This document shows, one piece after another, positions 1 to 8,947 of a stretch of DNA of 64,000 nt. This DNA comes from Collinsella sp. AF25-2LB (GTDB lineage: Bacteria > Actinomycetota > Coriobacteriia > Coriobacteriales > Coriobacteriaceae): contig NZ_QRUF01000005.1 of assembly GCF_003458415.1 (NCBI RefSeq), positions 1 to 64,000 on the forward strand. The letters run 5' to 3'. How positions within the stretch are numbered: the stretch's first letter is position 1; every line of letters starts with the position of its first letter. The notes under the pieces were generated by a model. The model saw only the letters and a list, made by a program, of their open reading frames with translations, was not told where the DNA came from and did no database searches. Made by a program: the position numbers and the translations under genes.

Positions 1-411
1 GGCATTCCCCGCCTCTTACACCACATCTCTGCGCGCTACCCCTATACGCCTTTGAATTAATCAAAACGCCCGTTAGCAGGCTTCTGTCTGCCAACGTTAA
101 TGAACATATTTATCACTTTGTCTATTATCTCGCTAGACGGATATGTTACTAGGTGAGCAACAGTACTCATATTTGGCATTTTTTGCCCACGGAGTGTTTC
201 CTGGGGAACCGGCAACAGCCTTAGGGTTCCGCGTGGCGCAGCTCCCTCCCGGCATCCGCCGACGTTTGCCCAGATAAAACCTGCCAAAATAAACCTGTCC
301 CTTTTTGGCAGGTTTCGGGGTGACAAGGACTTGCACTTTAGCGTGCGACAGCGGATAATGCCGAGCATTCGACAATGTTCTCATTGCCATCAATTGATTG
401 AGGAGGCCCCT
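1..411. promoter_or_regulatory. Leader region upstream of the DAHP synthase gene
   Basis: No convincing gene is visible in this stretch; open frames on the minus strand lack start sites and neighbours. It holds a hairpin with arms GGAACC (205-210) and GGTTCC (225-230), followed by a long perfect hairpin at 277-315, then the AGGAGG Shine-Dalgarno just before 412. The GGGTTCCGCGTGG stretch faintly recalls a T-box core but the match is too poor to call. Attenuation of aromatic biosynthesis would be plausible; this is inference. Confidence 0.35.
277..315. repeat. Perfect hairpin with CCTGTCCC loop
   Basis: Arms of 13 bp (277-289, AAACCTGCCAAAA; 303-315, its reverse complement) enclose a loop TAAACCTGTCCCT. 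The loop core CCTGTCC recurs in an unrelated-stem hairpin at 10091-10129, so the loop rather than the stem is conserved. The run of T at 302-306 lies inside the stem, so it does not look like a simple terminator. Confidence 0.6.
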
Positions 412-1443
412 ATGGCCATGGAATTCAAACGCAGGCTGCCGATCCCCATGGAGATCCGCGAGGAGATGCCGCTTTCCGCCGAGCTTACTGCCAAAAAGCA
501 GGCATTTGACGCCGAGGTCGCCAAAGTCTTTACCGGCGAGGACGCGCGCAAGGTACTCATCATCGGCCCGTGCTCTGCCGACCGCGAGGATTCGGTGCTT
601 GAGTACATGAACCGACTGGCCAAGGTCGCCGAAGAGGTCAAGGACAAGCTCATCATCATTCCGCGCGTCTACACCAATAAGCCGCGCACCAAGGGCACCG
701 GCTACAAGGGTCTTCTGCACAACCCCAACCCCGAGGCTCCCGACGACCTGCTCGAGGGCGTCAAGGCCATCCGCCACATGCACCTGCGCGTCATCGAGGA
801 GACCGGCTTCTTTACCGCCGATGAGATGCTCTACCCGTCCAACTACCAATACCTCGTCGACCTGCTGAGCTATGTTGCCGTGGGCGCACGCTCGGTCGAG
901 AACCAGGAGCATCGCCTGGTGTCGAGCGGCATTTCGGTACCCGTCGGCATGAAGAATCCCACTGCCGGCTCTACCACCGTTATGCTCAACTCCATTTACG
1001 CCGCGCAGGCGCACCAGAGCTTCATCTTCCGCAACTGGGAGGTCGAGTGCGACGGCAATCCGCTCGCGCACGCCGTTATGCGTGGCTACATCGGTCTCGA
1101 CGGTCGCACCTACCCCAACTACCACTACGAGCACCTGGAGCGCCTGGCCGAACGCTATACCGAGCATGCCGGCTATGCCAATCCGGCAGCGGTCATCGAC
1201 TGCAACCACGACAACTCGGGCAAGCGTCCGCTGGAGCAGTATCGCATTTGCAAGGAGGTGCTCGACAGCTGCCGCCGCAACGAGTCCATCTCCAAGCTGG
1301 TCAAGGGCTTTATGATCGAGTCCTACCTGGAGGATGGCAACCAGCCGGTCGACGGCGGTGTCTTTGGCAAGTCGATCACCGACCCGTGCCTGGGCTGGGA
1401 AAAGACCGACTACCTCATCCACGAGATCGCAGAGCGTATTTAG
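412..1443 (+). CDS. aroF: 3-deoxy-7-phosphoheptulonate (DAHP) synthase, AroF/G/H type
   Basis: Condenses phosphoenolpyruvate and erythrose-4-phosphate in the first step of the shikimate pathway, in the cytoplasm. The 343-residue length fits class I AroFGH enzymes (about 350). The substrate-binding motifs IIGPCSA, PRVYTNKPRTKGTGYKG and the GVFGKSITDPCLGW C-terminal motif are all present. An open frame extends upstream to 331, but the ATG at 412 follows AGGAGG with good spacing and gives the usual N-terminus. It is followed at once by a palindromic repeat that abuts the stop codon. Which aromatic amino acid inhibits it cannot be told from sequence; the F/G/H letter is therefore nominal. Confidence 0.93.
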   Translation: MAMEFKRRLPIPMEIREEMPLSAELTAKKQAFDAEVAKVFTGEDARKVLIIGPCSADREDSVLEYMNRLAKVAEEVKDKLIIIPRVYTNKPRTKGTGYKGLLHNPNPEAPDDLLEGVKAIRHMHLRVIEETGFFTADEMLYPSNYQYLVDLLSYVAVGARSVENQEHRLVSSGISVPVGMKNPTAGSTTVMLNSIYAAQAHQSFIFRNWEVECDGNPLAHAVMRGYIGLDGRTYPNYHYEHLERLAERYTEHAGYANPAAVIDCNHDNSGKRPLEQYRICKEVLDSCRRNESISKLVKGFMIESYLEDGNQPVDGGVFGKSITDPCLGWEKTDYLIHEIAERI

Positions 1444-1590
1444 TTACGCGGTTTGCCAAACCGCGTAACGGCTCGACGCTGCAAACGCCCCTAAGCGGCA
1501 ACCTGACGTTCAATCGTCGGTCGCGTACCGAAGTACGCTTCCCTCCTCTTTCACGTCACCTTGCTCGCCTAGGGGCGTTTTCGCTGACTT
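1443..1590 (+). repeat. About 146-bp dispersed palindromic repeat, copy A
   Basis: Starts at the stop codon of the DAHP synthase with a perfect hairpin (GTTACGCGGTTT-gcc-AAACCGCGTAAC), then AAACGCCCCTAAGCGG, a central hairpin GCGTAC-cgaa-GTACGC, and TTGCTCGCCTAGGGGCGTTT. A second copy lies in inverted orientation at 15833-15978. Both copies sit between convergent genes with the terminal hairpin touching a stop codon. The central hairpin differs in sequence but stays complementary in both copies. It could serve as a terminator or 3'-end element, or be a non-autonomous mobile repeat. Confidence 0.85.
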
Positions 1591-1624
1591 ATGCTCAACC
1601 TACGATAAATCCGAGCTGAACGAG

Positions 1625-3859
1625 CTACTCGCTGTAGCGGGTGGCTATGGCAGCTTGCACCATTCCGGCGCTCATGAGGTAGGTCACCAGGAAGTATCCG
1701 CCATAGGCTGCCAGGAAGATTGCACAGGTGAGGCCCACGGTGCCGCCGATGCTCATATTTCCGAATATGCTCACCAGCTCGATGATCACCTTAAGTGCCA
1801 CAAAGGAGTGCGCCAGGCCCACTGCCAGAGGGAACAGGAAGAACACTGCTTGCTGCGCCATCACCGAATGGCGAATCTGGCGGTCCTCACAGCCGATCTG
1901 TGCCAGCACACGATAGCTGCGGCTGCCGTCGGCCACGTTGGAGAGTTGCTGGATCGACAGAATCGCCGCGCATGCAACGACCAATACAAAGCCGATGTAG
2001 ATGGCTAGGTAGCTAATAAGACCGTTCATTTGCGCTGCTTGCGCGTACATCTCGGAGCGTGTGATGAAGGTTCCCCACGACCCCGGCTCCTTGCCGTCAA
2101 CGAGCAGATTGTCGAGCACAGTGTATTTAATACTCTCGTCTGCCTCGGTCGTATCCATCCCCTGTTTGTAGTTAACGAGCAGGCTACTGGAATACGGCTG
2201 CAGATTAAGTTGGGACAACAGCTCGTCGGCAACGACGACGGTACCCGGATTACTGCCCATCGCCGAGTTGGCGATGGCCGCCGCATCTTCGTCCGACTTA
2301 TCGGTTGCGGGCTTGAGCGTATGCCCGCCCAAGGTAAGGGCATGGCCGCCAGCCATATACTTGGTGTACAGGTCGACCAGCTCGCCGCCCATATCACACG
2401 TGAGCAGATACTGGTCGTGACCGATGTGCACCGGCTCCTCGCCCATCATCTGACGCAGTTTGTTGTACTGGCTCGCCGGCGTCACAAACAGACCCATCGT
2501 ATCGGCATTGCTACCCCCGAACGCCTTGGGAAGCTTTTCGCCCATGGCCTTGCACATTTCACTTGGAGTCACCGAAGGATCCGAACCGCCAAGCGGGTAA
2601 CTCAGATACGAATCGATCTGCACATGCTCACCGGCAACATCGGCAATATTGACCTTCTTGCCGGTCTCGTCGTTGTTGTCCGCCGACTTGCCCTTACGAT
2701 CGCCGTGCCATGGATCGCCGTGCCATGCGGAGTACAAATCGACCGTACTATCGGCCAGCACCATGCGATCGGCTTCAGACGGATTGATGTACTCTTTGTA
2801 GTAGTCGAGCGTATCGGGCGTGTAATAGACATACGTCTGTGACACGTCAACAGGGTTATAGCGCTCCAGGTTTTCGTTCATCACATTGGCAATCGACATA
2901 CCGCACGTCACCGAGGTGATGGCCAAAAACAGGAGCATCGCGATGACGCCCATCGAAAAGCACACCGTGTTGACCTTGGCCGCAAGCTGGCGCACGGTAA
3001 ACATGTTGAGGCCGCGCCAATACACGCCGCGCAGGCTCTGCAGCAGCTTGATGAGCATGCCCGAGAGTCCCCAGAACAGGGCAAAGGTGCCCACTGTAAC
3101 CATAGCGGTCGTAATGCCAAACTGGTTCATGGCCTCTTGCAGCTTGCTGTCCGTCGCGGTTAGCGGGAACCCATCACGTAGCAGACGGTAATAGGCCACG
3201 CCCACAAGCACCACGCCCACGGCAAAGATGGCAATCGCAATCCAGGGGTTGCGCGTCTTGATGCTCTCGTTGCGACGCTCGGCACCCATAAGCTCGATGA
3301 GTTTGGTGCGACGCACGGCGCGAAGGTTCAGCAGTAGCGTGAGCACAAACATTACGAGCATGCAGGCAAGGGTCAGATTGAACGCATGCATCGAGAAAAA
3401 GAAGTGGAAATTGGCGATCTGTGTCTTAAAGAGCGAGGCCGTAAAGAACGTCATGAGCTGGGAGAGTCCCACACCCAGCACAATGCCGGCGACAAAGGCC
3501 ACGACCGATACTATCACGGTCTCGAGCGCCATGATCGTGGCGACGCGCCCGCGCCCCATGCCGAGCACCTGGTACAGGCCAAACTCCTTCTTGCGGCGTT
3601 TCATGATGAAGTTATTGGCATACACCATCAAAAAGGCCATGACACCGGCCAAAAAGTACGTTAGGTCGCCGAGTATGCTGCCCATAACCTGCGCCAAGCC
3701 CTCTTCATCGATGCCGGCGATGTCGACCTGCATCGAGATGGTGTTAAAGGCATAGAAGACCGTGACGCCCAGGGTGAGCGTCAGCAAGTAGACGAGGTAG
3801 TCGCGGCCGGCGCGGCGGACGTTGCCCCAAGCGAGTTTACAGAGCATCGGAGCCCTCAC
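1625..3859 (-). CDS. FtsX-family ABC transporter permease (BceB/MacB-like)
   Basis: Membrane permease of an ABC exporter of the FtsX superfamily, partner of the ATPase directly upstream (genes overlap by 23 bp). The 744 residues show a BceB-like plan: a first membrane helix near residues 18-40, three helices near 60-170 (the first FtsX domain, with the typical KRRKKEFGLYQVLGMG segment), further helices around 205-330, a long hydrophilic extracytoplasmic domain of roughly 250 residues, and three C-terminal helices. Such transporters move or sense peptides, often antibiotics, and work with two-component systems; none is encoded nearby. The start could also be the Met at residue 5. Substrate is unknown. 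Confidence 0.85.
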   Translation of the reverse strand: MRAPMLCKLAWGNVRRAGRDYLVYLLTLTLGVTVFYAFNTISMQVDIAGIDEEGLAQVMGSILGDLTYFLAGVMAFLMVYANNFIMKRRKKEFGLYQVLGMGRGRVATIMALETVIVSVVAFVAGIVLGVGLSQLMTFFTASLFKTQIANFHFFFSMHAFNLTLACMLVMFVLTLLLNLRAVRRTKLIELMGAERRNESIKTRNPWIAIAIFAVGVVLVGVAYYRLLRDGFPLTATDSKLQEAMNQFGITTAMVTVGTFALFWGLSGMLIKLLQSLRGVYWRGLNMFTVRQLAAKVNTVCFSMGVIAMLLFLAITSVTCGMSIANVMNENLERYNPVDVSQTYVYYTPDTLDYYKEYINPSEADRMVLADSTVDLYSAWHGDPWHGDRKGKSADNNDETGKKVNIADVAGEHVQIDSYLSYPLGGSDPSVTPSEMCKAMGEKLPKAFGGSNADTMGLFVTPASQYNKLRQMMGEEPVHIGHDQYLLTCDMGGELVDLYTKYMAGGHALTLGGHTLKPATDKSDEDAAAIANSAMGSNPGTVVVADELLSQLNLQPYSSSLLVNYKQGMDTTEADESIKYTVLDNLLVDGKEPGSWGTFITRSEMYAQAAQMNGLISYLAIYIGFVLVVACAAILSIQQLSNVADGSRSYRVLAQIGCEDRQIRHSVMAQQAVFFLFPLAVGLAHSFVALKVIIELVSIFGNMSIGGTVGLTCAIFLAAYGGYFLVTYLMSAGMVQAAIATRYSE

Positions 3860-4622
3860 CGCCCATCATGGCAACGACCTCCATAATGCGGTCGAAGAAC
3901 TCTCGGCGGTCGATGTCGCCGCGGCGCAGCTCGGTGAAGATCTTGCCGTCGCGAATAAACAGCACACGGCTCGTGTAGCTGGCGGCAAAGCTGTCGTGCG
4001 TGACCATGAGCACGGTGGCGCGTAGGCGGCGGTTAAGGGCCTCTAGGCTCTCGAGCAACAGGCGGGCGCTTTTGGAGTCGAGGGCGCCGGTAGGCTCGTC
4101 GGCCATGATCATGGTGGGGTCGGTGACGAGCGCGCGAGCCGCGGCAACGCGCTGCTGCTGACCGCCGGACATCTGGTAGGGATACTTGTCGAGCACCTGG
4201 CTGATGGACAGGCGCGCTGCCACATCCTGCACGCGAGTCGAGATCTCTGCCGAGTTTGTGCGGGCGATGGTGAGCGGCAGAGCGATGTTCTCGCGTGCCG
4301 TGAGCGTATCGAGCAGGTTGGAGTCCTGGAAGATAAAGCCGAGCTCCTCGCGGCGGAACTGCGAGAGTTTGGCCTGCTTCATGCGCGTCACGTCCTGGCC
4401 GTTAATGCGGATCGTGCCGCTCGTGGCGCTATCGATGGTCGACACGCAGTTGAGCAACGTCGACTTGCCCGAGCCCGAAGCGCCCATGATGCCAACAAAT
4501 TCACCGCGGTTGACGGTAAAGCTGACGTCGTTGAGCGCGCGGGTCACGTTGCCCAGCGCTCCGTATACCTTTTCGAGATGCGCGACCTCCAGTACCGGGG
4601 TCGCCATGTGCGTGGTTTGCAT
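3837..4622 (-). CDS. ABC transporter ATP-binding protein (MacB/BceA type)
   Basis: ATPase subunit that powers the overlapping FtsX-like permease. It shows Walker A GASGSGKST, the ABC signature SGGQQQR, and Walker B with DEPTGALDSKS, all typical of the LolD/MacB/BceA group that pairs with FtsX-type permeases. The start is supported by GAAAGGACTCGGT before the ATG. At 261 residues it has normal length. Transcription runs from here into the permease. Confidence 0.9.
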   Translation of the reverse strand: MQTTHMATPVLEVAHLEKVYGALGNVTRALNDVSFTVNRGEFVGIMGASGSGKSTLLNCVSTIDSATSGTIRINGQDVTRMKQAKLSQFRREELGFIFQDSNLLDTLTARENIALPLTIARTNSAEISTRVQDVAARLSISQVLDKYPYQMSGGQQQRVAAARALVTDPTMIMADEPTGALDSKSARLLLESLEALNRRLRATVLMVTHDSFAASYTSRVLFIRDGKIFTELRRGDIDRREFFDRIMEVVAMMGGEGSDAL

Positions 4623-4770
4623 ACCGAGTCCTTTCTTGCAATTAGTCTACGGCATCTATAGTCGCAAGAAGACGAGTCGGCTACCATCGATATGGCTTAC
4701 GCTTGCCTTACCGTTGTGTAAGGTACGCGTAGCTACCCTGCCACGCGTTGATGTTGAGAGAGGACTCCTG

Positions 4771-5757
4771 TTGAAGACTGTTCATGTTGCCGCTGGGATC
4801 ATTCGCAAGGATGGATCTGATGAGCTGCTTGCCGTGCAGCGCGGCTATGGCGACATGCAGGGACTTTGGGAGTTCCCCGGTGGCAAGCTCATGCGCGGCG
4901 AGACGCCCGAGGACGCCGTACGCCGCGAGCTTATGGAAGAGCTGCAGGTAAAAGTCACCAACCTGCGCGATTTCTACACCGTTGAGTATGACTACCCCGA
5001 TTTCCATCTCTCCATGGAGTGCTACTACTGCTCGCTCGCCGATGAATCCGATGAGCCTCAGAAGCACGACCGCCAGCTCGATATCCGCTGGATTCCGCGC
5101 ACCTCGCTTGCCACGGTGGAATGGATGCCCGCCGACAAGGGGCTTATTAATGCCCTGATTGAGCTGAAGGAAGACCGGCTTGAGGCAAGCGCCGCCGATG
5201 ACGCCGAGGCCGCCATGGCCGACGAGTCTGCCGCCAAACCCAAGCGCGCACCTAAGCACCGTAGCAAAAAGCGCCCCAAGCCCGGCCTGCTGGACGGCAT
5301 CGATACCTCGGACCTTTCTGCCGACGAGCGTGAGCTCGTGCGCCGTCGCGCCGCTATAAAAAAGTCCATGAAGGGCAACAAGCGTGCGAACACCAAACCT
5401 GAGCTGCTCGTTCGCCAGCGCCTGCGCGCCGCAGGCCTTACGGGATACCGTCTGGAATGGAAGGTGCCCGGAAAACCCGACATCGCCTTTCCCGGGCGCA
5501 AGATCGCCATCTTCGTCAACGGCTGCTTTTGGCATCGCTGCCCCAAATGCAACCCAAGTCAGCCCAAGCGCAATGTTGAGTTTTGGGAGGCAAAGTTCCG
5601 CCGCAACGTCGAGCGCGACCGAGCCGCCGTGGCAGCACTCACTCAAATGGGCTGGACACCCATAACCATCTGGGAATGTGAGCTCAAAAAGGACCGCATC
5701 GACGCCACGATGGAAAAGGTCATCGAGCAGGTGCGCACCGCAGAGCTGCAGCGCTAG
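4771..5757 (+). CDS. Nudix hydrolase - Vsr mismatch endonuclease fusion
   Basis: A 328-residue two-domain protein. Residues 1-133 form a MutT-like Nudix domain with the Nudix box at about 38-60 (G38, E44, R52-E53, E56-E57; the usual Gly of the last motif is Gln59). A charged linker rich in Ala, Lys and Arg (135-180) leads to a Vsr very-short-patch-repair endonuclease domain (185-328) with PGKPDIAF (D237), NGCFWHRC (W254, H255), FRRNVERD and GWTPITIWECEL. Relative to E. coli Vsr the T63-H64 pair is Val-Asn. The TTG start is chosen because AGAGAGGA lies 7 bases before it and it begins exactly at the Nudix fold; no in-frame ATG is near. Expected role: clearing damaged dNTPs and nicking T:G mismatches from 5-methylcytosine deamination. 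A Dcm-type methylase is encoded at 37.8-39.0 kb. Confidence 0.88.
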   Translation: MKTVHVAAGIIRKDGSDELLAVQRGYGDMQGLWEFPGGKLMRGETPEDAVRRELMEELQVKVTNLRDFYTVEYDYPDFHLSMECYYCSLADESDEPQKHDRQLDIRWIPRTSLATVEWMPADKGLINALIELKEDRLEASAADDAEAAMADESAAKPKRAPKHRSKKRPKPGLLDGIDTSDLSADERELVRRRAAIKKSMKGNKRANTKPELLVRQRLRAAGLTGYRLEWKVPGKPDIAFPGRKIAIFVNGCFWHRCPKCNPSQPKRNVEFWEAKFRRNVERDRAAVAALTQMGWTPITIWECELKKDRIDATMEKVIEQVRTAELQR

Positions 5758-6011
5758 GAACGAGCCGTCCACACGCCCCGCACGTCCGCGCCACATCCAC
5801 GTCACAAACCTTAGAAAGCTCTTAAGCCCAAAACCTTTCAAGAGTGTTACTCGATAGCTTTTACCTGCGGTTTCATCGTAACACCAAACCAGGTTAAGCC
5901 TTTCTTTAGCGCTTCTTTGCGACGTCCGCGGCATAATACTGCCAACGCACGGGATCTAGCAGCACACCCCGTGCGCAAACTTTTGGTGGACATCGAGGAG
6001 GCCGCATAAGC

Positions 6012-6221
6012 ATGCATTCTTCCAATGACGCAGCACAGCAGCCATCCCTAAATCATGCGAACCTTTTCTCCTTCCCCCCGACACAGAGAAACGGCTTCCT
6101 CGACTCCCCCACCACAAAAGCCAAACGCTCAACCGACCAGAGCCACAACTTGCGAGCATCGTTCGAAAAGCTCCAAGCATCCCTAGACAAGGCGTTCCCC
6201 GAACAGGCAAGAGCAATCTAA
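6012..6221 (+). CDS. Small hypothetical protein
   Basis: A 69-residue open frame with GAGGAGG ten bases before its ATG. It is hydrophilic, Ser/Thr/Gln-rich, with no signal peptide, membrane helix or recognised motif; the last third could form an amphipathic helix (LRASFEKLQASLDKAFPEQ). It ends 25 bases before the AraC-family gene and may be its leader gene. The stretch 5758-6011 before it holds no gene but has a plausible promoter near 5930 (CATAATACT). Could be non-coding. Confidence 0.35.
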   Translation: MHSSNDAAQQPSLNHANLFSFPPTQRNGFLDSPTTKAKRSTDQSHNLRASFEKLQASLDKAFPEQARAI

Positions 6222-6246
6222 GCCCATCGCGCTTTATACTGATGCC

Positions 6247-7185
6247 ATGCGAAACATGGATCACATAGAATTGCACCGCGGAGGACGCGAGGAAGCGTTT
6301 CCCGAGACCGGCGAAGACTGGCCCTATATTGCCGAACGCGCAGAATTCGCTCGCTATCCGGGCAATTCCGTCCCCTGGCACTGGCATTCCGAAGTTGAGC
6401 TTTTCTACATGGAGCAGGGAGCGATTGACTATCGAACGCGCGCGGCTCATGAGCACGTACGCTTTGAGGAAGGGTCCGCCGGCTTTATCAACGGCGGCGT
6501 TTTGCACAGCACGCTGCAATCACCCAATTCGGCACCAGCCATTCAAATGTTGCATATCTTTCAGCCGTCGATGCTCGGCGATCCCGCGGGACGCCTTCAA
6601 AAGCGCTATATCAATCCTTTGCTGCAATGTCGAGGCGTCGATGTGCTCAAATGGTCGCCCACCAACCCCGACGATATGCCCTTTATCGATTTGCTAAAGA
6701 GTTCCTTTAACCACGACCTTCAACGGCCGCAGAACGAGATGGCGCTTCGAAATAGTTTGTCAGAGCTCTGGATTCAGATTTACGCCAAGGCCGAACCGCT
6801 CTTTTCCTCCGACAACACCTCTTGGATGACCAACCGCGACGTACAGTTCAAGGCAATCCTGGACTATATCCGCGCAAACTATGCAGCCGCTATAGATGTG
6901 CCCCAGATGGCATCTGCATCCGGCGTAAGCGAAAGAGAGTGTTACCGCATTATCGAAGCTTGCGCAGGAACGACCCCGGCGGCATATCTGCGCGCATACC
7001 GCGTAAACCGTGCTTGCGAACTTTTGGCACACACCACGCGAACGGTCCAGACAGTCGCGCGCCAATGCGGCTTTGCGACAGCAAGCCATCTTGGCCAGGT
7101 ATTTAAAGAACAAATGGGATGCACTCCTTCGAGCTATCGAGCAGCGAGGCAGAATCTCGATAGTACCAGGCAGAAATCCCGCTAG
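6247..7185 (+). CDS. AraC-family transcriptional regulator
   Basis: DNA-binding regulator of 312 residues. The N-terminal half has a cupin-like sensor (PWHWHSEVELFYMEQG near 40-60, GSAGFINGGVLHS), and the C-terminal 100 residues carry two AraC helix-turn-helix motifs (VPQMASASGVSERECYRII and VQTVARQCGFATASHLGQVFKEQMG). The start could also be the Met at residue 4. The HAD phosphatase follows 56 bases downstream on the same strand and may be a target. The inducer is probably a sugar or related metabolite, by family habit only. Confidence 0.88.
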   Translation: MRNMDHIELHRGGREEAFPETGEDWPYIAERAEFARYPGNSVPWHWHSEVELFYMEQGAIDYRTRAAHEHVRFEEGSAGFINGGVLHSTLQSPNSAPAIQMLHIFQPSMLGDPAGRLQKRYINPLLQCRGVDVLKWSPTNPDDMPFIDLLKSSFNHDLQRPQNEMALRNSLSELWIQIYAKAEPLFSSDNTSWMTNRDVQFKAILDYIRANYAAAIDVPQMASASGVSERECYRIIEACAGTTPAAYLRAYRVNRACELLAHTTRTVQTVARQCGFATASHLGQVFKEQMGCTPSSYRAARQNLDSTRQKSR

Positions 7186-7241
7186 CCCTTTTTCTGTCAC
7201 TGCATCAAACTTGCAGGCAAACAACAGAGAGGAGCAATCAT

Positions 7242-7865
7242 ATGAAGCACTTTGACCATATCGTGTTTGACGTTGATGGGACATTGGCAGATACAGAAGA
7301 AAGCGTGCTGTCATCGCTTGGCCAGATTGTCCAAGAAGAAACCGGCAAAACGCTCCCCCGACACGAGCTTGAATTTGCCCTCGGCATACCCGGCAAGAAC
7401 GCCCTTGAGAAACTTGGGATCTACTCACAGGCAACGCTGGATCGCTGGTGCCAAGTTGCCGCCAGCTTTAAAAGCACCATCAGCGTGTTTCCCGGCTTGC
7501 ACCAAGTTATCGCAACACTCTCCGACAATGGCTGCAAACTTGGCATCGTCTCCTCACGTGCGCGCGACGAATACGCAGAAGAAATTGCACCCCTTGGCTT
7601 CGATAAGTATTTTGAGCACATCATCCTTGTCGAAGACACAACCGAACATAAACCCGCACCCGCTCCCATGCTCGAATATCTCCGGCGTACGGGCGCGAAT
7701 CCTGGCAACGTCGTCTACGTTGGCGACACCGTCTACGACGAACAATGCGCAACTTCGGCAGGGGTCAGTTTTGCCCGAGCAGCATGGGGATCACACCAAG
7801 ATATCCCAAACGCCACCTACAACCTCAAAACCCCCAACGACCTACTAACCCTAACAACCAAATAA
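7242..7865 (+). CDS. HAD-superfamily hydrolase (phosphoglycolate phosphatase-like)
   Basis: Cytoplasmic phosphatase of 207 residues with all four HAD motifs: DVDGTLADTE (nucleophile Asp in motif I), IVSSRAR (motif II Ser), HKPAPAPM (motif III Lys) and VGDTVYDEQ (motif IV Asp). The cap domain insertion at about 15-80 is the type seen in Gph/PgmB subfamily members. AGAGAGGAG precedes the ATG. Likely substrates are phosphorylated sugars or glycolate; the exact one cannot be named. Confidence 0.87.
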   Translation: MKHFDHIVFDVDGTLADTEESVLSSLGQIVQEETGKTLPRHELEFALGIPGKNALEKLGIYSQATLDRWCQVAASFKSTISVFPGLHQVIATLSDNGCKLGIVSSRARDEYAEEIAPLGFDKYFEHIILVEDTTEHKPAPAPMLEYLRRTGANPGNVVYVGDTVYDEQCATSAGVSFARAAWGSHQDIPNATYNLKTPNDLLTLTTK

Positions 7866-7914
7866 CCCACGCGTCCCACCCTTTCAGCCCCAACGCCACA
7901 AGGGCGATTGAGCA

Positions 7915-8065
7915 GGACGGTTTGGGCGGGTCCCGTACTTAGTTTCCAAAATCATTCCGCAGCGCGAAGGCCCCCGTTGTCAACGCTTCGAAGAAGCGAG
8001 ACAACGGGGGCCTTCATGCGCGAGGACGTTTTGGAAACTAAGTACGGGACCCGCCCAAACCGTCC
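7915..8065. repeat. 151-bp nested perfect palindrome
   Basis: Outer arms of 37 bp (7915-7951 and 8029-8065) are perfectly complementary. Nested inside are 16-bp arms GAAGGCCCCCGTTGTC (7966-7981) and its complement (8000-8015), and inside those CGCTTC-gaa-GAAGCG. The element lies between the convergent HAD and aldolase genes. It is too long to be an ordinary terminator; a folded-back mobile repeat or a bidirectional barrier are possible. Confidence 0.9.
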
Positions 8066-8089
8066 GGTGGGATCAGAGTACCCTTGTTG

Positions 8090-8947
8090 TTACTCTGCTT
8101 TGCCCACAGAGTTGAGGTTGGTCATGCGGATCTTAACCAGCTCGGTGATCTCACGCATGCCCTCCTTGGCCGGCTTCTTGGGATCGAAGCAGGCGGGGTT
8201 CTCGGCCATGTAGGCCATGAAGCCCTTGGTGTAGGCCTGACGCAGCTCGGTGGCGTAGTTAACCTTGCAGATGCCGTTCTTCACAGCCTCGGCAACCTGC
8301 TCATCGGGCACACCGGAGGTGCCGTGCAGGACCAGCGGCACGTCGACGGCGTCGCGGATGGCCTTGACCACGGACTGCTCGATGTGCGGATCGCTCGTGT
8401 ACACACCGTGGCTGGTGCCAACGCCAATTGCGAGGGAGGTGCAGCCGGTACGCTCGACGAACTCCTTGGCCTCGGCCGGATCGGTGTAGGGGCTCTCGCC
8501 CTCAACCGCGGGACCGTCGTCCTCCTTGCCGCCAACCTTACCGAGCTCAGCCTCGACGGGCACGCCCATGGCGCGGCCAGCGTCGGCGACGGACTTGGTC
8601 AGGGCGATGTTGTCCTCGAAGGACTCGTGCGAGCCGTCGATCATAACGGAGGTGTAGCCCGTGCGGAAAGCCTGCATGCAGCGGTCATAGCCATCGCCGT
8701 GATCGAGGTGCAGGGCGACGGGTACGGAAGCGCGCTCGGCAGCGGCCTTGACCATGCCGTAGAAGTAATCCAGGCCAGCGGTCTTGATGGTGCCCGGGGT
8801 GGTCTGCATGATGACTGGGGACTTGGTCTCCTCGGCAGCGGCCAGAACGGCCATAACAAACTCGAGGTTCTCGACGTTGAAAGCGCCAACAGCGTAGTGG
8901 CCGGCCTGAGCGTCCTTGAGCATCTTTTCGGTGGTAACAAGTGCCAT
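8090..8947 (-). CDS. Class II ketose-bisphosphate aldolase (tagatose/fructose-1,6-bisphosphate)
   Basis: Zinc aldolase of 285 residues cleaving a ketose-1,6-bisphosphate to DHAP and glyceraldehyde-3-phosphate. The zinc-site segment HLDHGDGYD, VEAELGKVGGKEDD, GVGTSHGVY and LVLHGTSG are present. Segments such as GICKVNYATEL and the TGCTSLAIGVGTSHG region resemble GatY/KbaY (tagatose type) more than Bacillus Fba, and this window encodes a tagatose-6-phosphate pathway without a LacD aldolase; a tagatose-bisphosphate aldolase role is therefore a good inference. The ORF extends upstream, but the ATG at 8947 has GGAGAGGAG before it and gives the family N-terminus. Divergent from a DeoR regulator. 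Confidence 0.88.
   Translation of the reverse strand: MALVTTEKMLKDAQAGHYAVGAFNVENLEFVMAVLAAAEETKSPVIMQTTPGTIKTAGLDYFYGMVKAAAERASVPVALHLDHGDGYDRCMQAFRTGYTSVMIDGSHESFEDNIALTKSVADAGRAMGVPVEAELGKVGGKEDDGPAVEGESPYTDPAEAKEFVERTGCTSLAIGVGTSHGVYTSDPHIEQSVVKAIRDAVDVPLVLHGTSGVPDEQVAEAVKNGICKVNYATELRQAYTKGFMAYMAENPACFDPKKPAKEGMREITELVKIRMTNLNSVGKAE

Noticed and set aside
190..260. Possible T-box-like core in the aroF leader
   Set aside because: Only GGGTTCCGCG resembles the T-box; the specifier stem and terminator arrangement could not be found.
133..1422. 429-residue minus-strand open frame opposite the DAHP synthase gene
   Set aside because: It is antisense to a gene with clear family motifs, is low-complexity (Val/Ala/Leu/Gly), and has no ribosome site.
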